The notes under the pieces were generated by a model. The model was not told the DNA's origin and did not search any database. It worked only from the letters and a program-made list of their open reading frames with translations. The position numbers and the translations under genes were made by a program. From Chloroflexota bacterium (lineage in GTDB: Bacteria; Chloroflexota; Anaerolineae; Anaerolineales; Villigracilaceae), in the NCBI GenBank assembly GCA_021823555.1, contig JAKANW010000173.1, forward strand, positions 1 to 6,426: a DNA stretch of 6,426 nucleotides, in the 5' to 3' direction. Of the stretch, positions 1 to 5,738 are shown in pieces. How positions within the stretch are numbered: position 1 is the stretch's first letter; each line of letters begins with the position of its first letter.

Positions 1-97
1 GAAGTCGAACCTCTTCCAGCAGACAGCCAGGGCGGGTCGGGCTTACCAAGCTGAAATTTTGCTTTGCCCTGATTGCCTCTGAACTTTCTGTTCGGTA

Positions 98-126
98 TTC
101 AAAAGACATTCATCGAGAATTATAAT
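98..126 (+). promoter_or_regulatory. sigma70-like promoter candidate upstream of the GAF-GGDEF gene
   Basis: TTCAAA (98-103) and a perfect TATAAT (121-126) are separated by 17 bases, which matches the housekeeping sigma spacing; the -35 box matches 4 of 6 bases. The TATAAT overlaps the ATG at 125, so a transcript from here would start near 133, inside the lipoprotein-like frame. It could therefore serve the diguanylate cyclase downstream but not a full-length lipoprotein. The surrounding DNA is AT-rich, so a chance match is possible. Confidence 0.35.
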
Positions 127-349
127 GGAAAGACGAATTTTTGATCTTTTAGCTCTCATCCTAACGATAGCTCTAATGATTGGCTGTGGCGAAAAAGTCG
201 ACCTGGAGGAGTACATTGGAGATGGAAAAGCGGAAGTAATTGGAAATCAAACATGGTATCCTGGATTCAAGGTCACTTTTAATAAATTCGATTTTTCCAA
301 ACCATTCAGTGGGGAATACAGCCAGTCATGCCTTATTAACCCTGCTTAA
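125..349 (+). pseudogene. Lipoprotein-like N-terminal fragment, probably truncated
   Basis: This 74-residue frame begins with a credible lipoprotein signal peptide: MERR, a hydrophobic stretch of about 14 residues, then MIGC, with the lipid-modified Cys at residue 21. The lipobox is slightly off consensus because Met sits at -3. After the Cys comes a short acidic, aromatic-rich segment (about residues 22-66) that I do not recognise. The frame then runs into the start region of the diguanylate cyclase in another frame and stops at 349. It is far shorter than most secreted lipoproteins. It is also AT-rich (about 38% G+C over 121-300) compared with 55-63% in the next gene, so it looks like the front end of a foreign or decayed gene. 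No clear ribosome binding site precedes ATG 125 (upstream bases are ATCGAGAATTATA). It could instead be a genuine small lipoprotein, or not be expressed at all. Confidence 0.4.
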
Positions 350-1388
350 ACAACAAGCTGATGAACTGGATGCACTCAAGAAGTTAAGCCTCAACCTGAC
401 CTCCAGCCTGGACCTTCAGACGGTTCTGGACGCGGTGGCCACGGAAGCCATGAATCTTGTTAAGAATGCGTCTACAGCCAATATTTTCTTGTATACAAAT
501 GGCTTCCTTGAATTCGGCGCGGCCCTGGACCTGAACGGCACGCGTAACAGGCCTTTCATGACCCCGCGCAAAGATGGCCTGACCATAACCGTAGCCCGCC
601 GGGGAGTACAGATTATTGTTGAAGATATGAAGCATCACCCTCTCTTCGAGAATCTGCCGGAACAACGATCCGAAGGTTCCATCATTGGCATCCCGCTCAT
701 GATCAACAATAATGTCGTGGGCGTGATGAATTTATCCCGATCGGTGATGGGCGGTTTTTCGATTTCGGAGTTGCGCCTGTTAGGTTTGCTGGCAGACCAG
801 GCGGCAGTGGCCATCTCGAACGCCAGCCTGCATCGACTCGTCAGTGAGCAGGCTTACAGTGACACAGTCACCGGCCTGCCCAACCGTCGCGCCCTGGATG
901 AGCGCCTGGAGCGCGAGGTGTTGACCGCCAGGCGAACAGGTTTCCCCTTTTCCGTCATCATGATGGATTTGGATGGGTTCAAAGAGATCAATGACACATA
1001 CGGGCACACCCTGGGCGATCAAGTCCTGAGATCGGTCTTCAATTACCTGGCAACGGGCCTGCGCGCCAGCGACTTTCTGGCGCGCTACGGGGGGGATGAA
1101 TTGACCCTCATCCTCAGCCAGACTGACCTGCTTGCCGCACACCTGGTGGGAGAAAAGACCCTCGAAAAGCTGGGGAAATACCGCTATCAACTCCCGGACG
1201 GTAAAAGTATTGGCCTCAGCCTCTCTGGAGGAATTGCACTGTATCCCATTCACGCAATGAGCGGGGCGGATCTGCTGCGCGCCGCCGACGAGGCTCTGTA
1301 CCGCGCCAAGAAACACCAACGCGGCTCTTTCATGGAGGCGTACGGTTTTACGGGTCCCCTTCCTGAAACAAAGTTCAAAAGCTTATGA
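309..1388 (+). CDS. GAF-GGDEF diguanylate cyclase (putative)
   Basis: Predicted cytoplasmic enzyme making cyclic di-GMP from two GTP, controlled by an N-terminal GAF sensor. Numbered from the GTG start, a short signalling helix (about 8-33, rich in Q, D, E, L and K) leads into a GAF domain (about 35-170) and a GGDEF domain (about 185-340). The metal-binding Asp is in MMDLDGF and the active site reads RYGGDEL. The fifth residue is Leu instead of the usual Phe. The product-inhibition site RxxD is present as RASD, five residues before GGDE, so feedback inhibition by c-di-GMP is expected. No transmembrane segment or EAL domain is present. The start is uncertain: the frame is open upstream to TTG at 240, with GGAAG just before it, but 240-308 overlaps the lipoprotein-like frame and its translation resembles no domain. 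GTG 309 begins a sequence reading naturally into the helix but has no Shine-Dalgarno. The catalytic assignment is firm; the signal sensed by GAF is unknown. Confidence 0.88.
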   Translation: MGNTASHALLTLLKQQADELDALKKLSLNLTSSLDLQTVLDAVATEAMNLVKNASTANIFLYTNGFLEFGAALDLNGTRNRPFMTPRKDGLTITVARRGVQIIVEDMKHHPLFENLPEQRSEGSIIGIPLMINNNVVGVMNLSRSVMGGFSISELRLLGLLADQAAVAISNASLHRLVSEQAYSDTVTGLPNRRALDERLEREVLTARRTGFPFSVIMMDLDGFKEINDTYGHTLGDQVLRSVFNYLATGLRASDFLARYGGDELTLILSQTDLLAAHLVGEKTLEKLGKYRYQLPDGKSIGLSLSGGIALYPIHAMSGADLLRAADEALYRAKKHQRGSFMEAYGFTGPLPETKFKSL

Positions 1389-1394
1389 TGATAT

Positions 1395-1420
1395 AACTGA
1401 GGCTGGCAACCTCGGTTTTT
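1395..1420 (+). terminator. Intrinsic terminator after the diguanylate cyclase gene
   Basis: CTGAGG (1397-1402) pairs with CCTCGG (1410-1415) across a 7-base loop. The stem has one T-G wobble, is extended by A-T pairs at its base, and is followed directly by TTTTT (1416-1420). It lies 8 bases past the GGDEF stop codon and separates that gene from the lipid kinase, which therefore probably has its own promoter. Confidence 0.75.
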
Positions 1421-1450
1421 GTTTTCGGGGGTTATATTTTGCAAATCCTT

Positions 1451-1456
1451 GAGGAG
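1451..1456 (+). promoter_or_regulatory. Shine-Dalgarno fixing the lipid kinase start
   Basis: GAGGAG lies 7 bases before ATG 1464. The frame is open further upstream, but those codons overlap the terminator U-tract, and only ATG 1464 has this site. A TATATT at 1433-1438 could be a -10 box for the same gene, but no good -35 stands upstream, so I do not call that promoter. Confidence 0.7.
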
Positions 1457-1463
1457 ATGCTCC

Positions 1464-2384
1464 ATGCCCCGCAAAGTAAAGATCATTCTCAATCCAATGG
1501 CCGACATGGGACATGCCTGGCAAGCCGCGCTCGATCTGCGCCCCATTGTGGAAGAATATGGCAATGCCGACTGGAGCGGTACGGTCTATCCAACCCATGC
1601 CGTCGAACTGGCGCGCAAGGCAGGCGAGGAAGGTTATGACATGGTCATTGCCATGGGCGGGGATGGAACCGTGCACGAAGTGGTCAATGGCATCATGCAG
1701 GTTCCTGAGAATAGGCGTCCCATCCTGGGTGTGGTGCCCCTCGGCTCAGGCAATGATTTTGCTCATGCCATCGGTCTTCCAAAACAGGCTGACCATGCCT
1801 TGGCCCATGCCTTCAACAGCGAGGCCTCGACGATTGACCTTGGCCTAATGACCGATGAAGGCGGCCGCAGGGAATATTTCGACAATACGCTTGGCGTGGG
1901 GTTCGATACCATCGTCACCATCCGTTCGCATCGCCTGCCCATCGTACGCGGTTTCCTCATGTACCTTACGGCTGTCATCCAGACCATCCTGCTCAACCAC
2001 CATCCTGCCCTGGTCCGCTTCGAGACGGATCACGAAAAATGGGAGGACCAGGTGTTGATGACCGTGCTATGCAATGGTGGACGTGAAGGCGGTGGGTTCA
2101 TCATCGCTCCGGATTTCAAAGTGGATGATGGCATTTTGGAATACACCGTCGTCCGCAAGGTTTCGCGCGCCATGATGTTCCGCCTGCTGCCCGAATTCAT
2201 GAAGGGTACGCATGGCCGCTTCACCAAACAGATCCGCATGGGCAGTTGCCAGAAATTCTCGATGAGCGCCGACCGTCCGCTTTATATCCACGCAGATGGC
2301 GAGATATTCACCAGTTTTGGCAGCAACCTTCGCCAGGTTGCGTTGGAAATGTTACCGGGAGCTTTAAAGGTGGTACGCGGTTAA
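1464..2384 (+). CDS. Diacylglycerol kinase family (YegS/DgkB-like) lipid kinase
   Basis: A 306-residue protein, the usual length for the bacterial YegS/DgkB/BmrU lipid kinases, which phosphorylate diacylglycerol or a related lipid at the inner face of the membrane. The N-terminal catalytic domain starts with KIILNPMAD (residues 5-13), the nucleotide-fold start of the family. It carries the GGDGT motif (65-69; its Asp and Gly residues bind ATP) and GSGNDFAH (94-101), a second family signature. The C-terminal beta domain includes GGGFIIAPDFKVDDG (209-223) and HADGE (276-280), whose Asp-Gly-Glu is the usual late signature. No signal peptide or clear transmembrane helix is seen, so the enzyme is soluble or peripheral. 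Likely roles are recycling diacylglycerol into phospholipid synthesis or making a phosphorylated membrane lipid; the substrate cannot be told from sequence. It is preceded by a terminator and followed by a palindrome-rich gap before a convergent gene, so it is probably transcribed alone. Confidence 0.9.
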   Translation: MPRKVKIILNPMADMGHAWQAALDLRPIVEEYGNADWSGTVYPTHAVELARKAGEEGYDMVIAMGGDGTVHEVVNGIMQVPENRRPILGVVPLGSGNDFAHAIGLPKQADHALAHAFNSEASTIDLGLMTDEGGRREYFDNTLGVGFDTIVTIRSHRLPIVRGFLMYLTAVIQTILLNHHPALVRFETDHEKWEDQVLMTVLCNGGREGGGFIIAPDFKVDDGILEYTVVRKVSRAMMFRLLPEFMKGTHGRFTKQIRMGSCQKFSMSADRPLYIHADGEIFTSFGSNLRQVALEMLPGALKVVRG

Positions 2385-2410
2385 TTATGCAGTTCGTGGC
2401 TGGTTAGTCC

Positions 2411-2497
2411 GTGCGTCGCACCATATTTATCGGGTATGCCCCAAGCGAAAACCAATTCCGTTTAACGGTTTTGTTTCAAACGGCAGGTGCGACGCAC
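2411..2497. repeat. 12-bp inverted repeat pair with nested palindromes
   Basis: GTGCGTCGCACC (2411-2422) and GGTGCGACGCAC (2486-2497) are perfect reverse complements 63 bases apart. Each copy is itself almost palindromic (GTGCG and CGCAC arms around one base). Between them lie CCGTT-T-AACGG (2458-2468) and GTTT-C-AAAC (2473-2481), plus a possible AAAACC/GGTTTT pairing (2448-2453 with 2467-2472). The block sits just past the lipid kinase stop. It may be a pair of operator- or REP-like units, or a folded 3' end. There is no U-tract to mark a classical terminator. Confidence 0.6.
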
Positions 2498-2538
2498 TCG
2501 CGGGTTGGCAGTTACCGCCGTTCAGGAATACTATAAAC

Positions 2539-2596
2539 TATCGTCCCGCAGGTTTGAGCGTTTCAATCGCTCTGAAACGAAACCTGCGGGACGATG
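2539..2596. repeat. Long stem-loop between convergent genes (possible two-way terminator)
   Basis: The left arm ATCGTCCCGCAGGTTT (2540-2555) and right arm AAACCTGCGGGACGAT (2580-2595) pair perfectly over 16 bp. Inside, CGTTTC (2559-2564) pairs with GAAACG (2574-2579) over a 9-base loop, leaving a 3-base bulge (2556-2558). The total stem is 22 bp. It lies 27 bases past the helicase stop (minus strand) and about 155 bases past the lipid kinase stop (plus strand). Such a stem could block transcription from both sides or stabilise the mRNA 3' ends. Neither side has a run of T, so it is not a standard intrinsic terminator. It could also be an interspersed palindromic repeat. Confidence 0.65.
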
Positions 2597-2622
2597 ATTG
2601 CCGGATCTCAGCGTTGGATAGA

Positions 2623-4263
2623 TCAGGCCACTTCCAGCGCGAACTTGTGTTTGCCGATGCGGTAGTTGCCGTTGTGGAGCATGACCTTCTCGGCGTATTG
2701 TTCGGGGATGTCCACGAAGGTATGGTTGTCTTCGATACGGATCTTGCCAATGGTATTGCCGGGAATATCAGCATGGAATGCGATCGTGCCGACCACGTCA
2801 TTAGGGCGCACGCCGTGCAGTTTGCCTTTGCTCATCTTCATGCGGATCATGCCGACCTCATGCGAACGCCTGCCGGTGGCGGCGTAGTCCCGTTTGCTCG
2901 AGCCGCGCGAGAAACCGCGCTCGCTCTTGTACGAGGGGCGCGTCTCCACTACTTCGGCTACAGTGGCCACCGGGCGCTGTTTCTCTCCGGCGCGCGCCAG
3001 CTTGAGTGCAGCGGCGGCTACTTCTACGATGTCGTGACCTTCGGCGGCCAACTGCTGAACCATCTCGCGCTCGCGCTGGTAGCGGCCGCGGCCGAGCCAG
3101 ACCTTCATCTGGTCAATGAGCTTCTGCTCGCGACGGGCGCGGATGTCATCGGGGGTGGGCAGCTTGGCAAGCGTGAGAGCCTGTTTGGTGAAGCCTTCGA
3201 TGTCACGCAGGCGGCGCTTCTCGCGCGGCGTGAAGAGCGAAATGGCGATGCCGGTCTTTCCGGCGCGGCCCGTGCGCCCAATGCGATGGACATACACTTC
3301 GGGATCGTCGGGCAGTTGATAGTTGATGACGTGGGAAATATCGTCAATGTCGAGGCCGCGGGCGGCCACGTCGGTGGCGACCAGCACCTTGATTTGGTTC
3401 TCGCGGAAGCGGCCCAGGATGCGCTCGCGGGCGTTCTGTTCGAGATCGCCGTTGAGTGCCTCAGCGGGGAAGCCGCGCTGGGTCAACTCGCTGGCCAGCA
3501 GTCCCGTCTCGGCGCGGGTGCGGGCGAAGATCAACACGCTGGTGGGGTCTTCCATTTCGAGCAGGTTCATCACCGCATTTAACTTATCCGATTCGTGGAC
3601 AAGATAGTAACGCTGTTCAGTCTCCGCCAGGGTCAGGGTGGCCCGTTTAACGGTAACAGATTGAGGCTGGCGCATGAAACGTTCGGCCAGTTTGCGGATG
3701 CGGACGGGCAAGGTCGCGCTGAAGAGCGCAGTCTGACGTTCAGCGGGCGTTGCATCCAAAATGGACTCGACATCTTCGATGAAGCCCATGTTGAGCATTT
3801 CGTCCGCTTCATCCAGGACGACGGTCTTGATCCCGCTCAAGTCGAGGACTTTGCGTTCCATCAGGTCAATCAACCTACCTGGCGTGCCGACAATAATATC
3901 CACGCCGCGGCGCAGGTTGTTGATCTGCGGGGCGTACGGCTGGCCGCCATAGACGGCGAGCACGCGCATATGCAGGTGTTTGCCATAATCGTGCATGGCA
4001 TCGGCCACCTGCAATGCAAGCTCGCGCGTGGGCGCCAGGACGAGCGCCTGCGGCAAACGGCTGGATTCAAAATTGTGGAGGATGGGGAGAGCGAAGGCGG
4101 CGGTCTTGCCGGTGCCGGTTTGGGCCTGGCCGATCACGTCCACGCCGGTCAGCATGAGCGGGATCATGCCTGCCTGGATGGGCGTCGGCGCGCTATAGCC
4201 AAGTTCGGTAATGGCCTGCATCAACTCTGGACGCAGGTTGAGGGAAGTAAATTCGGTTGTCAT
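2623..4263 (-). CDS. deaD: DEAD-box ATP-dependent RNA helicase, DeaD/CsdA type
   Basis: A 546-residue RNA helicase that uses ATP to unwind short RNA duplexes. The family acts in ribosome assembly, mRNA turnover and growth in the cold. All core motifs are intact: Q motif GYSAPTPIQ (22-30), I AQTGTGKT (47-54), Ia PTREL (78-82), Ib TPGR (127-130), II DEAD (151-154), III SAT (182-184), IV LIFARTR (244-250), V ATDVAARGLDI (296-306) and VI HRIGRTGRAG (326-335). A charged linker (about 370-465), partly Arg/Gly/Ser-rich (RGFSRGSSKR), leads to a C-terminal domain (about 466-546) with KLHGVRPNDVVGTIA and HTFVDIPEQYAEKVM. These match the DbpA/CsdA RNA-binding domain, and I therefore favour DeaD over RhlE or SrmB. 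The protein has no cysteine. ATG 4263 is supported by AAGGA a few bases upstream. The gene converges on the lipid kinase and has a structured region upstream, so expression may be controlled at the leader. Confidence 0.95.
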   Translation of the reverse strand: MTTEFTSLNLRPELMQAITELGYSAPTPIQAGMIPLMLTGVDVIGQAQTGTGKTAAFALPILHNFESSRLPQALVLAPTRELALQVADAMHDYGKHLHMRVLAVYGGQPYAPQINNLRRGVDIIVGTPGRLIDLMERKVLDLSGIKTVVLDEADEMLNMGFIEDVESILDATPAERQTALFSATLPVRIRKLAERFMRQPQSVTVKRATLTLAETEQRYYLVHESDKLNAVMNLLEMEDPTSVLIFARTRAETGLLASELTQRGFPAEALNGDLEQNARERILGRFRENQIKVLVATDVAARGLDIDDISHVINYQLPDDPEVYVHRIGRTGRAGKTGIAISLFTPREKRRLRDIEGFTKQALTLAKLPTPDDIRARREQKLIDQMKVWLGRGRYQREREMVQQLAAEGHDIVEVAAAALKLARAGEKQRPVATVAEVVETRPSYKSERGFSRGSSKRDYAATGRRSHEVGMIRMKMSKGKLHGVRPNDVVGTIAFHADIPGNTIGKIRIEDNHTFVDIPEQYAEKVMLHNGNYRIGKHKFALEVA

Positions 4264-4277
4264 CAGATTCCTTTTTT

Positions 4278-4344
4278 ATGTTGTTGCGAGGGCGAAGCAA
4301 TCCTCTGTTATTCACAAGTTGCTTCGCTCCGCTCGCAACGACAT
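4278..4344. repeat. Imperfect inverted repeat in the helicase leader
   Basis: ATGTTGTTGCGAG (4278-4290) pairs with CTCGCAACGACAT (4332-4344), 13 pairs with one wobble. CGAAGCAA (4293-4300) then pairs with TTGCTTCG (4319-4326), leaving a small internal loop (4291-4292 against 4327-4331) and an 18-base apical loop. The left end is 15 bases from the helicase start, so the structure would form in its mRNA close to the ribosome binding site. The core TTGCGAG...CGAAGCAA resembles dispersed palindromic repeats seen between genes in many bacterial genomes, so this may be a small non-coding repeat element and not a dedicated regulator. Confidence 0.6.
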
Positions 4345-4362
4345 TGTCATTGGGATGTTCTG

Positions 4363-4391
4363 ATGACTCCGTTTAACTTCCTTCCTGTCAA
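4363..4391 (-). promoter_or_regulatory. Possible helicase promoter (perfect -35, poor -10)
   Basis: On the minus strand a consensus TTGACA covers 4391-4386. Seventeen bases further is AGTCAT (4368-4363), which matches TATAAT at only 3 of 6 positions. It lies after the intrinsic terminator and before the helicase, where a promoter is needed. A transcript would start near 4356 and carry the whole 4278-4344 hairpin in a leader of about 90 bases. The weak -10 makes this tentative. Confidence 0.25.
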
Positions 4392-4425
4392 CCCTGGCTC
4401 GCCTTTTCAGGTTTGCCAGCCCAAC

Positions 4426-4450
4426 AAAAAAGCCCGATGTCGCATCGGGC
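4426..4450 (-). terminator. Intrinsic terminator, minus strand
   Basis: GCCCGATG and CATCGGGC form a perfect 8-bp GC-rich stem (4432-4439 with 4443-4450) around a 3-base loop. On the minus strand it is followed immediately by six T (4431-4426). It can end transcripts arriving from the membrane methyltransferase gene, whose stop is about 100 bases upstream. Because it also stands 162 bases before the helicase start, it could act as an attenuator if the helicase is transcribed from further upstream. Confidence 0.85.
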
Positions 4451-4511
4451 CATCATTCAGAGTAATCAAAACAATTTCCCAGAAGTATTGTGCTCCATTT
4501 GGAGCGGCGGG

Positions 4512-4520
4512 AGTATAACA
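4512..4520 (-). promoter_or_regulatory. Extended -10 promoter candidate upstream of the terminator
   Basis: On the minus strand TGT-TATACT (4520-4512) fits an extended -10 element (TGn followed by a 5-of-6 match to TATAAT). Nothing resembling a -35 box lies at the right distance, which extended -10 promoters can tolerate. Transcription would start near 4505, past the end of the membrane protein gene. It would meet the terminator after about 80 bases, or continue into the helicase on read-through. Confidence 0.3.
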
Positions 4521-4548
4521 CAGATTTTCCGGGAATCGGCGACAGTTT

Positions 4549-5019
4549 TTATAACCAGCGCCTCACGCGGGACCTGTAGCCTGTGTACTGGTCCTTGAAT
4601 TTATTCTCAAGGTAGGCCTCTTCGTGCTGGATGACAAGGTTGTGCATCAACAATACCAGCACCGGACTGAGGATGATCCCCCAGTACGATCCCAGGGCCA
4701 GCGGCAGACCGACCAAGACGCAGATAAAGCCAAGATAGATCGGATTCCGTGAAAAGCGATACGGGCCGCTAGTCACGAGCGCACCGACCGACCCGTGCGG
4801 ATCAAGGGTGGTGCGCGCAACGCCAAACTGGCGAACCGCCATGAAGGCTGATGCAAAGCCTGCCGCTGCAATGAGAATGCCGCCAACTCGAAAATAGTCA
4901 GGCAAAGCGATTGGCAGTGGGAGCAGCCAGTTCAACAAGAATGCAGCCATCAAACTCAGTAACAACAAGATGGGCGGATGGGTTTTCACCCCCGCATGGT
5001 CCATTTGAATTTCAGCCAT
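4549..5019 (-). CDS. Isoprenylcysteine carboxyl methyltransferase-like membrane protein
   Basis: A 156-residue integral membrane protein with hydrophobic segments at about residues 16-37, 44-63 and a hairpin at 94-128. The signature is LVTSGPYRFSRNPIYLGF (81-98), followed after the last helices by QHEEAYLENKFKDQYTGYRSRVRRWL (131-156). The R-x-x-RNP-Y segment and the E-E-x-x-L...F...Y-x-x-Y tail are the conserved parts of the ICMT/PEMT membrane methyltransferase superfamily. In that family they form the S-adenosylmethionine site at the cytoplasmic face. Bacterial members are often annotated as isoprenylcysteine methyltransferase, although bacteria generally lack prenylated proteins; the true acceptor, perhaps a lipid or small molecule, is unknown. 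ATG 5019 has GAGGAG (5031-5026) 6 bases upstream. It follows the soluble methyltransferase by 100 bases on the same strand, so it may share that transcript. A terminator lies about 100 bases after its stop. Confidence 0.85.
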   Translation of the reverse strand: MAEIQMDHAGVKTHPPILLLLSLMAAFLLNWLLPLPIALPDYFRVGGILIAAAGFASAFMAVRQFGVARTTLDPHGSVGALVTSGPYRFSRNPIYLGFICVLVGLPLALGSYWGIILSPVLVLLMHNLVIQHEEAYLENKFKDQYTGYRSRVRRWL

Positions 5020-5119
5020 GAGTCACTCCTCAACTTCTAAAGTTGCTTTCAAAGACGGCTTGTGTAGGAATACTATCCATTGGACGTGCGAAACACCTTG
5101 GAGCCTACTTCAGTCTCAC

Positions 5120-5737
5120 CTATAATTTTTGCGCGGACATCAGGAAAACAGGAAATCCTTTCTCCACATCGCCCACTTTCTTTTTGATCTCGTAGGCGGT
5201 TGAAAATGTGACGTTGCCAAACCCGGCAGCTTCCACCTGCCTTTGAAGTTCTGCACGGTCAAAGCCTTCGTGCACATCGGCCGTCCCATCGGTGTGAAAG
5301 GTGCCGTCTTCCTTATCGAGGTCGGCGACTAGCAAATATCCATTCGGTTCCAGCAGGGCATGGAACTTACGGAGGATGCTTTTGATATCGTGAATATGAT
5401 GCAGGGTCATCAGCGAATAAGTGATTTGGTAACGGTCAGTAGGCAGGGGATCGGTGGAAAGATCGAGCCGGACGGGGTGCATGTTGGTCACGCCTGCTGC
5501 GGCGATCTTCTCTGTCAGCACATCCAGCATGCCCTGGGATGTATCTGCCAGCGTGATCTGGCCGAGGTCTGCTTGGAGGGCAAAACTCAACAGCCCGGTC
5601 CCGCAGCCGTATTCGAGGGCGCTCATATCCGCGGAAAGCGGGATCGCCCTGCGGATGGCTTCCGCCATGGCGCCAGCGCGTTCCACTTTCATTGGGTCGG
5701 AATCCCAGTCTTTGGCGCGTTCGTCGAAGTTGGTCAT
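5120..5737 (-). CDS. Class I SAM-dependent methyltransferase
   Basis: A 205-residue soluble methyltransferase of the Rossmann type. The N-terminus FDERAKDWDSDP (4-15) is typical of small UbiE-like methyltransferases. Motif I LEYGCGTGLLSFAL (41-54) binds S-adenosylmethionine. The acidic residue after strand 2 is Asp65 in LADTSQGM, and Asp92 in RLDLS suits the adenine-side acid. YSLMTLHHIHD (107-117) and LLEPNGYLLVADLD (128-141) are the later core strands. The acceptor cannot be predicted; quinone precursors, metabolites and metalloids are all used by relatives. The frame stays open to 5866, but ATG 5737 is chosen because the family N-terminus begins there and the stop of the E2 gene is only 1 base upstream (TAA-C-ATG). 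This arrangement implies translational coupling with E2; no strong Shine-Dalgarno is seen immediately before the start. Confidence 0.88.
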   Translation of the reverse strand: MTNFDERAKDWDSDPMKVERAGAMAEAIRRAIPLSADMSALEYGCGTGLLSFALQADLGQITLADTSQGMLDVLTEKIAAAGVTNMHPVRLDLSTDPLPTDRYQITYSLMTLHHIHDIKSILRKFHALLEPNGYLLVADLDKEDGTFHTDGTADVHEGFDRAELQRQVEAAGFGNVTFSTAYEIKKKVGDVEKGFPVFLMSAQKL

Positions 5738-5738
5738 G

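Noticed and set aside
1..124. Possible C-terminal tail of an upstream gene
   Set aside because: All three plus-strand frames are open from the edge for 17 to 39 codons (stops at 52-54, 80-82 and 120-122), and none of the short tails is recognisable. No choice can be supported.
240..308. TTG-started N-terminal extension of the diguanylate cyclase
   Set aside because: It overlaps the lipoprotein-like frame, its residues fit no domain, and the signalling helix begins after 309. The GGAAG before TTG 240 keeps it possible, so the start is reported as uncertain.
2385..2622. CRISPR array or tRNA in the palindrome-rich gap
   Set aside because: There are no direct repeats with regular spacers and no cloverleaf or T-loop consensus. 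The symmetry is all inverted.
2554..4518. Two long plus-strand open frames (about 342 and 307 codons) opposite the helicase gene
   Set aside because: They are antisense shadows of a GC-rich gene whose minus-strand product has every DEAD-box motif. Their translations show no recognisable domain and are rich in Ala, Gly, His and Asp, as expected from reverse-frame reading.
5035..5119. Promoter for the membrane methyltransferase gene
   Set aside because: A minus-strand TAGTAT is present near 5070-5075, but no credible -35 box stands at the right distance. The gene may be read from the E2-methyltransferase operon.
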